Source of the DNA: Magicicada septendecula
Lineage: Eukaryota > Arthropoda > Insecta > Hemiptera > Cicadidae
DNA length: 64,000 nucleotides
NCBI GenBank assembly: GCA_034769895.1
Contig: CM068375.1
Location: 258,323,268 to 258,387,267 of the forward strand
Direction of reading: 5' to 3'
This document shows positions 1 through 11,726 of this stretch, piece by piece; position 1 is the stretch's first letter; the number at the start of each line of letters is the position of its first letter. The notes beneath the pieces are model-generated. The model saw nothing but the letters and a program-made list of their open reading frames with translations. It had not been told where the DNA came from and searched no databases. The position numbers and the translations under genes were made by a program.

Positions 1-1038
1 CTTCTTCTCTCTTAAAGCTTATTCCATATTATGTGGTTTAGGTATGTGGTATAATATACCTTTCATCATTTCATCATGTTTACATAGTAATTAGCATTTA
101 TATTTATTTTTTCTACCATCTGGTATCCAATGAGTTATTTTTATTGCTCATGGCATAACATGGATTAATTCTTTATCACTTTCACTATAATAGTGGTTAT
201 TGCAACAACATTATCATTAATAGTATCAGGGTTTCTGGTTTCTGGTCTCACTATTTGGTCTTTACTGAGTTGGTCCTTCTTCATTGTTCCATTTTTATTA
301 AATTATTTTCTTTGTGAGTTTGGTTAAGTTGTTTCGATTAAGTCATATGATATTCTGGTTTCCTTTCTCCTTTAGAATTTTGTATCTCTTTCTTACAAAA
401 TCTTTTTTCCATATTTATGAGTTATTTCTCATCATTCGTATGAGTAATGATATGAGCTTACTATTTTTTAACTTTAGATATTTTTATTCAACTAAATTCT
501 TTCTTATTCATAGTTGTTTTTTAAATATTTTGGTGTAAGTTGTACTTATTATTGTTTTGAATTTTGAAAATTTTTTGTTCATCAAAATTCTTTTTTCATT
601 CATAATTCTTCGAATGTTTGGTGTAAGTTGTACTTACTAACTTTTTGAATTTTGAAAATTTTCGTTCATCAAAATTCTTTTCGTTTATTCATAATAGTCC
701 TTCACATGATCAGTGTAAGTTGTACTTACTAATTTTTTGAATTTTGAAAATTTTTATTCATCAAAATTCTTTTTTCATCATTCATAATAGTCTTCGAATG
801 TTTGGTGTAAGTTGTACTTATTATTGGTTTTGAATTTTGGAAATATTTTTTATTCATCAAATTCTTTTTGTTTCTTCATTCATAAATCTTCGAATGTTTG
901 GTGTAAGTTGTACTTACTGATTTTTTGAATTTTGAAAATTTTCGTTCATCAAAATTCTTTTTTCTTCATTCACAATAGTCTTTCAAATGATTTGTGTAAG
1001 TTGTACTTACTAATTTTTTTGAATTTGGAAATTTTTGT
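1..1038 (-). other. Noncoding region between pol and 3' LTR, family A copy 1
   Basis: This region is T-rich on + and has no credible ORF. It lies downstream of the pol stop codon in element orientation. The first bases (CTTCTTCTCTCTT on +, a purine run on -) could be near the polypurine tract, which would place the missing LTR just left of the window. That placement is inferred. Positions 1-561 are not present in copies 2 and 3, where the tandem junction has removed them. No env-like ORF is present. Confidence 0.7.
535..1010. repeat. Array of six palindrome-centred repeats, copy 1
   Basis: Six imperfect tandem units of about 92 bp each carry the palindromic core GTAAGTTGTACTTAC or a one-base variant. 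Cores start at 535, 623, 715, 807, 903 and 996. Each core is followed by a GAATTTTGAAAATTTT stretch and an ATCAAAATTC motif. The core contains GTAAGT on both strands. A related array occupies the same place in family B. Confidence 0.9.
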
Positions 1039-4000
1039 TTATTCCTCCTCTAAATATTTTTTAATGGATAATTGATTATAAGTTCCTTTTACTTTATTTG
1101 AAATGATATCCTTTAGTACATACGTATTGTTATTATTGTTTTTAATAATCAGGTATGGGCCGGTATACAGCAGTAACAACTTTTTGGTAATGCCTTCCAA
1201 AGTACTGGGTAATTCCCTGTTTTTTAGCAGTACCTTTTCTCCGACTTCATAGCTTATTATTTTCTTAATCGCCTTTTGATATTTGTTCTTGCGCCTTTCC
1301 TGGTCTTCTGCCAATTTATTGTAGAATCTGATTCGATTGAATTTGTATTCTTGACTCATGGGGAACTCTATTATGTCTTGTATTTCTCTTGGAGGCGGTT
1401 TTTCATACATTGCCGTGTATGGCGTGGTACCTATAGCGGGGTGATATGATAAATTAAGGAATTCTTCAGTAGCTAATAAATATTCTTGCCACTTCTTTTG
1501 TTGATTATAGCAATAAGTCCGTAATATTTTTCCGACTTCTCGCAGTACCCTCTCCGCTGGATTGCTGCTGGGGTGGTAGACAGATGTCTTGTATGTCTTA
1601 ATGCCCAACGTATTTAGAGTGTTTCTCCACCTCCAACCCTTATATTGCGTTCCATGGTCTGTGATTATGGATGATGGGCTCCCTATCTCTGGAATGTAAT
1701 GATTTGTTATTATTCCTAGAGTCTTCAAAGTGGTGGCTCTGTTCACAGGGTACAGTTTTTGTGAATTTTGTGAAATGATCCATCATGATAATAATGTATT
1801 TGTATCGATGGCGTCCGCCACTGCGGGGAAATGGACCACATATGTCCAGAAAAACCTTTTCCAGTTTGGCTTGCGAGGTAATTGGTATCATCATACCCTC
1901 TTTTCTCTCATTGTTGGTTTTCACCAATTGACATATCAGACAGGTTTTGAGGTAGTTTCTCGTCTTTCTATTTATACTTTTTATATGACAATTCTCTTCT
2001 ATCGCCTTGATCACCTTCATGGCTCCCATGTGACCGTATCGTAGATGATAGTCCAGGATGATGTCCTTTTCGATTGTAGTAGGGATCATGATCTTCCATA
2101 TCTTTTCATCAAGGGATGTTTTGATGAATAATATTTCGTTATGTACACAATAAAATTTGGTTATTGTGTCATCTTGGTTGCAGAGACAAAGTTTAACGTG
2201 GTTTAACTTCGGGTCGGACTGCTGGTGTTTGCTGATGTCCTGCACTATCTTTTCTAAATCGGATCTGTCCTTAATAATATTATAGATTTTCAAAATGCTC
2301 TCCTTTTCGCCTTCGAACGTTTGTTCTTCCAGATTTACTCTCGACAATACGTCGGCTACTACATTTTTACTTCCAGGAACATACTCCCACTGTATATCGT
2401 ATTCCTGCAGGGCGAGTACCCATCTGGTCAATCTACCATGGCTTAACTTGCATCTTCTCAGAAATGATATTGATTTGTGATCTGTTCAAACGGTCACTGG
2501 ATATCCGAGAATATACGTCCGAAACTTCCCACAGGCAAAGACTACACTTAGCAGTTCTTTTTCCGTCACATTATAGTTCTTTTCACACTGGTTAAGGGTT
2601 CTGCTAGCAAAGCTTACTACTAGATGGTTTCCACTTTCATCTTCTTGGTACAGTGTTGATCCCAAGCTAATGTTACTAGCGTCACAGTTTAGAAAGAAGG
2701 GTCGGTTAAAATCCGGATGGTTGAGCATTACTGCTTCTAAGAACTTCTCCTTAATTGATTTGAAAGTTTCGTCTTGTTCTTGACCCCATCGTCATTTATT
2801 CTTGGACGATAACTGGTACTGAAACCGGGCTGTCAGTTCGGAATAATTATTTTGGAACTTCCTATAGTAGTTACACAGGCCTAAAAATGATTGTAGTTGC
2901 CTTCTGTTTTTTGGTATAGGGAATCGTTGTATGGCGTCTACCTTTTCTGTTGATGGTGTTATTCCTTGACTGTTTAACTGGAAACCCAAGAATTGTACTT
3001 CTTTAGCTATAAGCTTGGACTTGTCTAGTTTAAGGGTAACATTATTTTCAGCAAGCTTCTTCAAGACATGCTCCACACGGTAACAGTGTTTTTCCCAATT
3101 GGTTGATGTTATTAGGAGATCATCAACATAGACAGTCGTGAATTGGAGCGCTTCTGGTCCTAGTATATGATCCATACAGGCGACAAAAACAGCTACTGAG
3201 TTCACCAACCCGAAGGGCAACCTCTTAAACTGATAATTGCGCCCTTCAAAGATGAACACCATGTATTGCCGGCTTGCTGGGTGCAACTCCACTTGCCAAT
3301 AGCCGCAAACGGTATCCCACGTGGTAATGAACTTCGTTCCGTGAAATCTCTTCAATATCTCATCAATTTCACCAGGTGAGGTACGATCGTTAATAATCAT
3401 TTTATTTATCTCATGTGCGTCAAGGCAAAGCCTTACCTTCCCATTTTTCTTTTGTATAGCCACAATTGGGCTAGTGTATGGCTATTGACTGCTCTCGATA
3501 ATATCTTTACTGATCATATTCTGGATCTCTGTGCGTACGGCTTCCTTCAAAGACTGTGCTATGGGATACGATTTTCGATTAAATTCTACCGGTTCTCTGA
3601 ATCGTATGGAACATTGGTAGTTCCGGATCTTTCCAGGTTCGTCCGAAAATACAGCTCGATATTTTTCATATATGTTGACCAATTGATTCAGCTGGTTTTC
3701 CTTTAATTGCTCGGTAGTATTATGGCACTGGAAGTTACGTATCTCCTGAATCTTTTGTTGCCATAGGTCATCCTCCGAATCCTGATGTATTGGCTTGTTG
3801 TTTGTCGAGTAGTTTGACAAGTAATTCACCTTGTTTTGGTGGTCGAGAAGTTGTCTGGAGTCTAACATCTTGTTGTTAGTTAAATTGGCTACCCAGGTCG
3901 AACCTTCAGAAAAGAGTGATACCTTTCCTCGGCACAAGTCGATAACTGCTGAGTTTCTGCGCAATATGTCACATCCTATCATGATGTTGAAAGGTAATCC

Positions 4001-4447
4001 GGCTGCAACAAGAAATATCATATCCACACTAATGCCCTGACTGTTGACACTTAGGGATACCTGTTTTCTTATGGTCTTGTTCTGTCTGCCAGTAGCTCCT
4101 ACAAGTACAATATTATTAATAGGTAGTACCGGTAAGTTTTTGTGGCATTCCTGCTGTATCCGGTCCAACTCATTACGATTTATTATAGAGACATTGGCTC
4201 CAGTGTCTATCATTATAGGAACAGAAATACCCTCAATTTCTGCAATTATATATATTATTTCATTGTCATTATTATTAATGTTAATTTCGCTTTCTTCTAG
4301 CAGGTCCTTACGGATATCTTTCAAATAATTACTGTATATTATTGTAAAATTTTTTCTGTCTTTCTTCAAATTTATTCCTTGGTCAAACCCAGCAGATTGG
4401 AGCAGTAAAGGGTTATTGGAGTTTATTACTGCCTCCGTTCATTTAAA
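1039..4447 (-). pseudogene. pol: Broken pol polyprotein, family A copy 1
   Basis: Gypsy-type Pol in the order protease (MIDTGAN, then MIGCDIL), reverse transcriptase (LPFGLVNS, YVDDLL), RNase H (FLNCDAS, TEKELL), integrase (HHCC finger, then D in LDICGP, D in ITDHG, E in NPAERV). It follows gag in the -1 frame. The frame is broken by a TAG at 3482-3484 just before the RT core, a TGA at 2792-2794 where family B has Trp, and an extra base in an A5 run near 1756 within integrase. Copies 2 and 3 share these lesions. Copy 1 alone has a further TGA near 2487, a CGA to TGA change in RNase H. The element cannot make a full Pol. Confidence 0.93.
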
Positions 4448-6327
4448 TGTTCCGCATCATTACGGATTAGGCCGTTGGAAGCATCAGCTTGGAGTCCTGA
4501 CACTGCTTCGTTTGGTTCAGCACGATCGTCCTGTTGGGCTTCTGTTACAGGTAGTCTTCGCTGATTGTCCAGGCTGGAACTACGTCTGGGCTCGTACTCT
4601 CTGTAACGATTACTTCCCTGACTTCCTTGAAATGTCTCGTACTCGTAATATCGGCTCCTTCGTTGAGGCTGGTACCTCCTCTGTCCACTGCCTTCCGCTC
4701 TGATGTAGTTAATATGGGGTCGATATGTCCTGTAATTATTGTTATTACCTCCATTCGGGTAATTCCTGTTATAATTACTATGATAATTGTTATTAGAGGG
4801 GTTGGGGTTCCTCTGACCATTTGGAACATAATTACGGTTATTATTATAATAACCGTTGTTGTTTTGTGGACGGTTATTATTATTATTATTATTACTATTA
4901 TTGTTGTTGTTGCTGTCATTATTATTAATGCGAGGAACATGATTATTATTATTATTATTATTGTTATTAAATCTAGGTACATTATTGTTATTTCGGGTGT
5001 TATAATTGTATTCGGCATTATTCCGATTTGCGGAATTATAATTGTTGTTGTTGCCCACATTCTGCCGATTATTATTACTCGAATTGTGGTGTTACTTCTT
5101 GGTTCCGGCTTTTCATATCTCCTGCGACTTTGGCGGTAATAGTCTTCATGCTCATACATTTCTAAGAGCTCGGTCATTGCTTGTACAGTCTTTATTTGAC
5201 TGTTTCTTCTAGCTCTTATTATATCTTCCTCATAATGGTATGAGAGCTTGCTGACCAGGCATTCTTCCGGTATTCTGGGCTCTAGATGTTTGGCCACGCA
5301 CACCTTTCCCAAGAAGTACGCTGTTAGAGTCTGGTTTCCATACGGGTTGTATTTTCCATGACAGATCCCGTCTCTGGCGATATTTTGTGTCGATTCAGAC
5401 CAATATTTGGCTTTGAATAGCCTTTTGAATTGCTGGTAGTCGGTCACTTCGTCTCTTATCGCCATCCACCAATTATCTGCTATCTCCTTGAACGATTCGT
5501 CAAGTACTTCTTTATTCTCCCTCCAACGATTGCCTCTGTGTTTGGTGAAGTACTCTTCGATTCTGGCTAGGAACTCCATCGGTTTGTTTTTATAAAACCT
5601 GAAGTTAATTCCTTCACGATTCTCGCTGTTAGGACAACTGGTAATACTTGTCGGTCGACTGTGGAATAGGTCTATATCTGTTTGGTTCTGTCGCACCTGA
5701 CTGTTGATACTGGTCACAGTAGCTTCAATGCCGTCACATTTTTCTGTGAATCGGTCCTGCACTCGCTCCTCTTGTTGGTTTCTTCCAGTTTTTGGCTTAT
5801 CTGGGTTAATTCCTCTTTCGACTGTTTATTGTCAGTCTTTATTTCCTCCATTTTCTCCTCAATTTTCTGAATATTTTCTTCCATCTTCTCTTCTATCTTC
5901 TTACTGGTATCTCCAATTTTATTACCCAATTCTTCCTTCAATCGTTGATTATCATTCATCATTTCCTCCTCCATCTTCTTACTGTTTTCTCTTAATTCCT
6001 CCTTCAATCGTTGGTTATCACTTTTCATTTCCTTACTATTTTCTTCCATCTTCTCCTCCATCTTCTTACTATTTTCTTCATTTTATTACCCAACTCTTCT
6101 TTTGTCGTTTTAAATTCTCTGAGTAACATCTCCATCATTCTATCCAATTTTGTCTCTTCCTTTGTGGTGGATTTCTCTGGCTGTTCCTTCTGTGGTGCAG
6201 GCTTGTTTGGTTCTGCTGGCGGTAACATCGACTCCACATCTTCCACTGGTGTCGCCTCTTTATCCTCCATGTCTACCTTCTGCTCGGCCTCCATAGCCCT
6301 TTTCCTTGATGTAGCTCTCCTGTGCAT
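4426..6327 (-). pseudogene. gag: Broken gag, family A copy 1
   Basis: Gag begins at MHRRATSRK, as in family B. It runs through a Glu/Lys-rich coiled coil with heptad-like repeats, a capsid-like stretch (FRFYKNKPMEF, then NWWMAIRDEV), and an Asn- and Arg-rich tail. No CCHC zinc knuckle is seen. A frameshift near 6064-6084 breaks the coiled coil. A second near 5082-5097 separates the capsid frame from the Asn-rich frame. Both are shared with the other copies. Relative to copies 2 and 3, 343 bp are missing at about 5765, a third frameshift that removes about 114 codons of coiled coil. The long isoleucine-rich reading of the tail is a wrong-frame artefact. Confidence 0.9.
4441..4447 (-). promoter_or_regulatory. 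Altered -1 frameshift heptamer, copy 1
   Basis: On the - strand this reads TTTAAAT in the gag frame as T TTA AAT, a few codons before the gag stop. Copies 2 and 3 have TTTAAAC here. The change is C to T at a CpG. The heptamer would still be slippery but is weaker than the standard UUUAAAC. Confidence 0.6.
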
Positions 6328-6424
6328 CTCGCTCCTTCTTCCGACCTATTGACCACTGCCGAGCTAAAAATAGGAAATTGGACACTCTTCCTTATTTTAT
6401 AACTCTATTACCTCCTATTTAAAG

Positions 6425-6442
6425 CCCTTTAGTTGGACGCCA
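6425..6442 (-). other. Primer-binding site, copy 1
   Basis: The - strand reads TGGCGTCCAACTAAAGGG, 3 nt after the end of the LTR (ATTACA). It resembles the animal tRNA-Lys site, TGGCGCCCAAC followed by a G-rich tail, with one mismatch in the first 11 bases. tRNA identity is inferred. Confidence 0.75.
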
Positions 6443-8472
6443 ATTTGTAATATAAATATATTACAAATATAAAATAAATAGTATATTGATATTATATATG
6501 TTGATGTGATCCCACCAGATTAATCTTCTTAAAGCTAGCAAGAATTATTGTGATGCTAAAAAATTTTGTCTGAATCTCGGTGTTGAACTCGCCGATGATA
6601 CAGCTCCACTTGGGATTCACCAATTACAAAGAATAAATTAAATATAAATAATGTTTTATAATTAAGTGTGATTGATTGATAATAAAATAAAATTTTGTAA
6701 GTTATGAAATTTTTACCAATATTTAGTTTTTTGTTTAATTGGTTAATTTAATTAATTAATTAATAATTAATAAATTGTGTGTGTACTTTTCTCAGATATT
6801 TATTCTAGCACTGTAAATTATTTTTGTTTAGAAGAAAAAGATAGTTAACATTCATCATACAAATAAATACAACTCTTGTAACTGAATAATAATGATGTTC
6901 ATTTATTGACATTCAAAATTATGCGCCATTCAAACTGCGCATGGCCAAGGCATTGGTTGATATTTGCTCCAGTCGGTAGCGAACAAGATTAACAAAATAT
7001 ATTTTTTACAAGGTTAAGTAATTATGGTTCTTTTAACGAGTTGAAATGGTCAGAGGGCAAGGAACAAGATACATTCTTACAGGTATTCTTAAACTAAATT
7101 ATTATGGCTGAAATAAAACAATATTATTATTTAAATTGTCAATTATGAAAATTAATATCGAACCATTCGTCGAAATGACGTCACTCCCTTCAAGCTGGCT
7201 GTGTCTCGTGCTCGGAAATCAAGTATGGCTGCTGTCACCTCACTTTTGGCTGCTATGAACTGTTTGGGCTTCTCCCGCAGAAATAAATGAATATTCCCTT
7301 CTCTGCGAAGTAGTGTTGGTCCAGGAATATAGTGTAGAGTGTCCTCTCTTCTCCTACGATGTCGTTTCGTGATGGGTTTCTTGTGAAGTGTCTGGTGTTC
7401 AAATATGTGTATTTGTGTTCTGCTAATATGGTCCAAAATCGTCTCAAAATGGCCGTTGATTTCTTGTACTTGTGTGTGCTGGTGTTATTACTGTTGTTTG
7501 GAATTAGTGAGGTGCTAAATATTAATAGTCAATGTTATTTTCATTTTTAGTTAACCTCTGTTACACTCGGCATAACCACACTCGGTTTTACACAAAATGA
7601 TTCTTTTTTCGGTATTCTGTTAGTACATTTTCAACTAGTCGTCTTCACGATTAACAATAGACTAAACTCTGAACGTCGTCGTTTTAGGGTAATTTGTGAT
7701 ATGTCTTTTTCCTCTTTATATTGTTCAATTATAAAAATATCTGTCTAAGACTTGGTTCACCATCTAAATATACATAATAAGTTTTCTTATTTTTTACGGT
7801 ATTTCAAATATTTCTTAATTTTACATAAATCTAACTACTCAGTGATATTGATTAATTAATTTTACATATTTCGATATATAGCTGGGTTTGTTTCAAGTTC
7901 ATTTAAGCCCAAAAATTACAATTTTTTATAATTATTGTAGGCCTCATATTTTGTACAAATTTAGTGTTTAAATGGTTTTTAAGTGTTTTTTTCTGATAAT
8001 ATTTCCATGGAATATTCTTAATAACTCCGTGATTATCTTTGTTGTTAATAATTTTGTTGTTAAAACACTTCAATATTGATTAATTTACTGTTTAGTCTGA
8101 TTTGATTACCATCATAGGCCTAGTATTATTTGTTTCCAAAAGAAGTTAATTTTCTTTCCTTTGTCATTCCATTCGCTATTAATTGTATCTGTATTAATTA
8201 TATTTTCAATTTCTGTGTTGTATGTATTGAATTCTATTCCCTATTATGTAGTTTGATTCTCTGATAGATAGTTTTGGGTTTACATTACTAGTCTGTGTTT
8301 TTTCAAAAGTGGTGTCTTAGCTAATCTGCCTTGTATCCTTCACATGGTTTACAGTTTTGGAATAAAATTATTACATTTCTATTTCCTACTTGCCTCTCTG
8401 CCTTACAAACTTGAAAATTAAATAACATGACTTGAAATATAACAGAATATCTTATATCTACTAACCTTTTTT

Positions 8473-10647
8473 ACTTCCATATTCCTTAAGGAATGGAAGT
8501 ATGGTGATAGCAAAAAAAATCGTGTTCGAGATTATTGCAGATTCTGATTGTACTACGCTCAAAACATGAAAAAAAGTCGTTTTCCGAAAAGTGTCTGTGT
8601 GTGTGTCTGTCTGTGTGTCTGTGTGTCTGTCTGTAGATTTTTTTCTATGGCAAACGATAACTGCCGCAAATTCAAACAGAATCAAATAATTTTTTGCATT
8701 CAGCCCTGATTTGTAGAGTACTCACGACCTATTGTTTTTGGTGAAGATCGGTTGAGGGAAAGGGGTAGTTTACCTGCAACGGTTTTTTTTTTATCAAGGG
8801 AAATTTTTTTTTTTGGCAAACGATAACAGCCGCAAATTCAAACAGAATTAAATAATGTTTCATATACGGCCCTGAATTGTAGAGTTCTCAAGACCTATTG
8901 TTTTTTGTGAAGATCGGTTAAGGGAAAGGGGTAGTTTACCGGTAACGTTTTATGTTTTAACAATGGTATTTCCTATGGCAAATGATAACAGCCGCAAATT
9001 CAAACAGAATCAAACGATTATTTGCATACAGCCCTATATTGTAGAGTTCTCAAGACCTATTGTTTTTTGTGAAGATCGGTTGAGGGAAAGGGGTAGTTTA
9101 CCTGCAACGTTTTTTTAACAAGGGTATTTTCTATGGCAAACGATAACAGCCGCAAATTCAAACAGAATCAAATAATTTTTTTGCATACGTCCCTGAATTG
9201 TAGAGGTCTCAAGGACTTTCGATTTTGGTGAAGATCGGTTAAGGGGAAAGGGTAGTTTACCTGCAACCTTTTACGTTTTAACAAGAGTAAAGTACTTGAA
9301 AATTTATTTAAACTTTTTGAAACAATGGTAATTGTTAAAAATAAAATAATTTTGTTGCCAGGCAATAAAATTATAATTTTTTCATTTTAATGTAATATAA
9401 TATTTTTCATTTAATACAGCAATAAAAAGGCTGGTAAGACACACACACACACACAATTCACGTTATTTCTGGCCTCACTCATGTTTATTTTCTTACATTT
9501 GCACGCTTTTTAAATGGAAAGTGCCGAAACCCACACCAACATAACGCGTGCAAGCCAAAATTTTTTTTAAGGAATCACTAAAAGGACGGTGGTTCAAATC
9601 GGACGCTGAGGTAGAGTTTACTGTAACCGAATGGTTCCACAAACAGCCGTAAGAATTTTACTAGCAGGGAATCTACAGGTTAGCGCAACAGTGGAACTCA
9701 TGTCTTAATGTTATTGGAGACTTCTTTTAAAATCGTTGAATAAAAAATGCTTTACGGCTCTATACGTGTTTCTATTGAACAATCCTTGTATTAGTCATAC
9801 ACAATAATACAACTGATTGAACTTCAAATTTTTAAACTTGATTAGTTTCTATATATATGTTTAATGTTACAAATAATTCAAATAACAATCTTGATCATCT
9901 GTTAGTTCAGCGGAATAACAGTGACACTTTTAATAACCGCATAAAATAAACACTTAGAAACAACACAGGCGCTTTAACTTAACTGTTTGGACCACAGAAG
10001 TGAGGCATGCCTCAACGCTCTATGTGTACAGCGCGGGACAATCCCCCCTCCCTACACTTCCATATCACACCACTACATTGCTTACATACGATGTATACAA
10101 AAAACGCTGAGGCAAGTTCGTTCAGGTTGCCTCATTTGCTTTAAACGAACTATGCCGTATCTCACCTGTCACCATCTAGCGGTCGCTCAATAAAGCACGT
10201 TTCGGTTTAATAAATTTGACAGTCACAGTAACAATGTATAATCTTTACGTTATGTAGTTCATACGTATTTATAATTTTTATTCTACAGAATTTTTTAGGG
10301 TAAGCATTGCCTCAATTGCCTCCATGTAACTTCGCCACTGATATATATGTGTACAACGTTATCAGCAACAAAGAAGTAGTTTTTGTTAAAATTCCTTCCC
10401 GGGATATTTGGCCGTAGTCCAATGTTTTCTACAAAACCAGACATTTCGGCAATGCCATCGACTTCCATCATCAGTGAAAATCGAGTGCGATAACGTGAGG
10501 TGGTATACGTTAGTGACCACAGTACTGTGGTTAAGGCTGAAGCAGTAAGTAGAAAGAAGTAGTTTCTATGGTAATATTTCATTTCGAAAATGATTTTAAA
10601 TATAAATCTTAGAATACGGAAGTCATGTATGGTTCTCCATACCGATA
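8473..10647. mobile_element. 2175-bp segment inside the LTR, probable composite insertion
   Basis: Present in copies 1 and 2 but absent from copy 3, where a single run of 11 T replaces it. Here it is flanked by T6 and T10, which would fit insertion into a T tract with a short T duplication. It starts with a perfect-arm hairpin (ACTTCCAT, ATTCCTT, then AAGGAATGGAAGT). A GTCT-rich run, four tandem units of about 160 bp, a short CA repeat near 9439 and a hAT-like end (CAGTGGCGAAGTTACATGG on -, ending near 10339) follow. No transposase is recognised. The 138-codon - strand ORF (10295-10711) matches nothing I know and crosses the border. Deletion from copy 3 is the alternative. Confidence 0.6.
8649..9290. 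repeat. Four tandem units of about 160 bp, copy 1
   Basis: Units begin at GGCAAACGATAAC or close variants at 8649, 8815, 8977 and 9135. Each holds CCGCAAATTCAAACAGAAT, then a GAAGATCGGTT and AAAGGGGTAGTTTACC block. The spacing is 158-166 bp. It looks like a small satellite carried by a nonautonomous element. Confidence 0.88.
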
Positions 10648-10680
10648 TTTTTTTTTTATCATTTAAACATAACAAAAACA

Positions 10681-10960
10681 TCTTATGCCTAATAACACTT
10701 TCAGTTATCAACTGTCTCTTGTGTTCATTATAACTATTTTGGTAATATAATGAAATGAAAATAAAAACATCTTATAATTAATGACACTTTCAGTTATTAA
10801 CTGTCTCTTGTGTTTACTATAACTACTTTGGTAATATAATGAAATGAAAATATCTTATAACTAATGACACCTTCAGTTATTAACTGTCTCTAGTGTTCAT
10901 TATAATTATTTTGGTAACACAATGAATAAAATTAAAAACATCTTATAACTATTATTTTCT
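10681..10960. repeat. Tandem repeat, period about 87 bp, in LTR of copy 1
   Basis: Units start at TCTTATGCC or TCTTATAA-type motifs at 10681, 10770, 10853 and 10941. They share TTCAGTTAT, AACTGTCTC and TTGGTAA. The same block occurs in the LTRs of copies 2 and 3. Its place toward the upstream end of the LTR would suit an enhancer, but that is a guess. Confidence 0.85.
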
Positions 10961-11058
10961 TATACTACTTAATTTTTTAAAACACTTTTTTTTTATTAAA
11001 ATTGACCTCAGTCATTAGACTGTCTTTCAGTTTTTATATAGTATTTCCCTACACTGAT

Positions 11059-11235
11059 GGTAGTCTTTTTAATAGATTTCCATTTCTTACACTATACTTT
11101 ATTATAGTGTGTCACTTATTTTTGTCTACACTAATGGTAGTCTTTTTAATAGATTTCTATTTCTTACACTACACTTTATTATAGTGTGTCACTTATTTTT
11201 GTCTACACTAATGGTAGTCTTTTTAATAATTTTTC
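11059..11235. repeat. Tandem repeat, period 77 bp, in LTR of copy 1
   Basis: Units begin with GGTAGTCTTTTTAATA at 11059, 11136 and 11213. Each full unit carries an inverted repeat of the form ACACTATA, spacer, TATAGTGT. The same block is at about 22087-22263 and 30937-31113. Confidence 0.85.
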
Positions 11236-11310
11236 ACATATTATACTTATTTTGAAAATTTTTTGTTCATCAAAATTCTTTTTTCATTCATAATTCTTCG
11301 AATGTTTGGT

Positions 11311-11698
11311 GTAAGTTGTACTTACTAACTTTTTGAATTTTGAAAATTTTCGTTCATCAAAATTCTTTTCGTTTATTCATAATAGTCCTTCACATGATCA
11401 GTGTAAGTTGTACTTACTAATTTTTTGAATTTTGAAAATTTTTATTCATCAAAATTCTTTTTTCATCATTCATAATAGTCTTCGAATGTTTGGTGTAAGT
11501 TGTACTTATTATTGGTTTTGAATTTTGGAAATATTTTTTATTCATCAAATTCTTTTTGTTTCTTCATTCATAAATCTTCGAATGTTTGGTGTAAGTTGTA
11601 CTTACTGATTTTTTGAATTTTGAAAATTTTCGTTCATCAAAATTCTTTTTTCTTCATTCACAATAGTCTTTCAAATGATTTGTGTAAGTTGTACTTAC
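11311..11698. repeat. Palindrome-centred repeat array, copy 2
   Basis: Five of the six units of copy 1 are kept, with GTAAGTTGTACTTAC-type cores at 11311, 11403, 11495, 11591 and 11684. The first unit was lost at the tandem junction (about 11250). Confidence 0.9.
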
Positions 11699-11726
11699 TA
11701 ATTTTTTTGAATTTGGAAATTTTTGT

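Larger units (their letters stand above)
6446..11249 (-). repeat. LTR, family A copy 1, truncated and interrupted
   Basis: The LTR begins on + with TGTAAT next to the primer-binding site. It ends abruptly at the tandem junction after TACTTAT, lacking about 525 bp that the outer LTR of copy 3 retains. It contains a 2175-bp segment (8473-10647) absent from copy 3, and two tandem-repeat blocks near its promoter-side end. Short ORFs in it on either strand look like chance. This is also the 4-kb gene-free stretch between copies 1 and 2. Confidence 0.85.

Noticed and set aside
535..1010. CRISPR-like array
   Set aside because: Spacers are alike and T-rich, units are full tandem repeats, and the setting is a eukaryotic retrotransposon.
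3482..3484. TAG in family A pol as a programmed readthrough stop (CAA TAG C context)
   Set aside because: It lies inside the RT N-terminal region and not at a gene boundary, family B has a Ser codon here, and the same pol has another stop and a frameshift.
4627..5139. A 170-residue isoleucine/valine-rich + strand ORF opposite gag, repeated in copies 2 and 3
   Set aside because: It is the antisense reading of Asn codons (AAT repeats) in the gag tail and looks like a membrane protein only for that reason.
10295..10711. 138-residue - strand ORF in the LTR segment
   Set aside because: It crosses the segment border and the hAT-like end, so it is a mosaic and not a gene.
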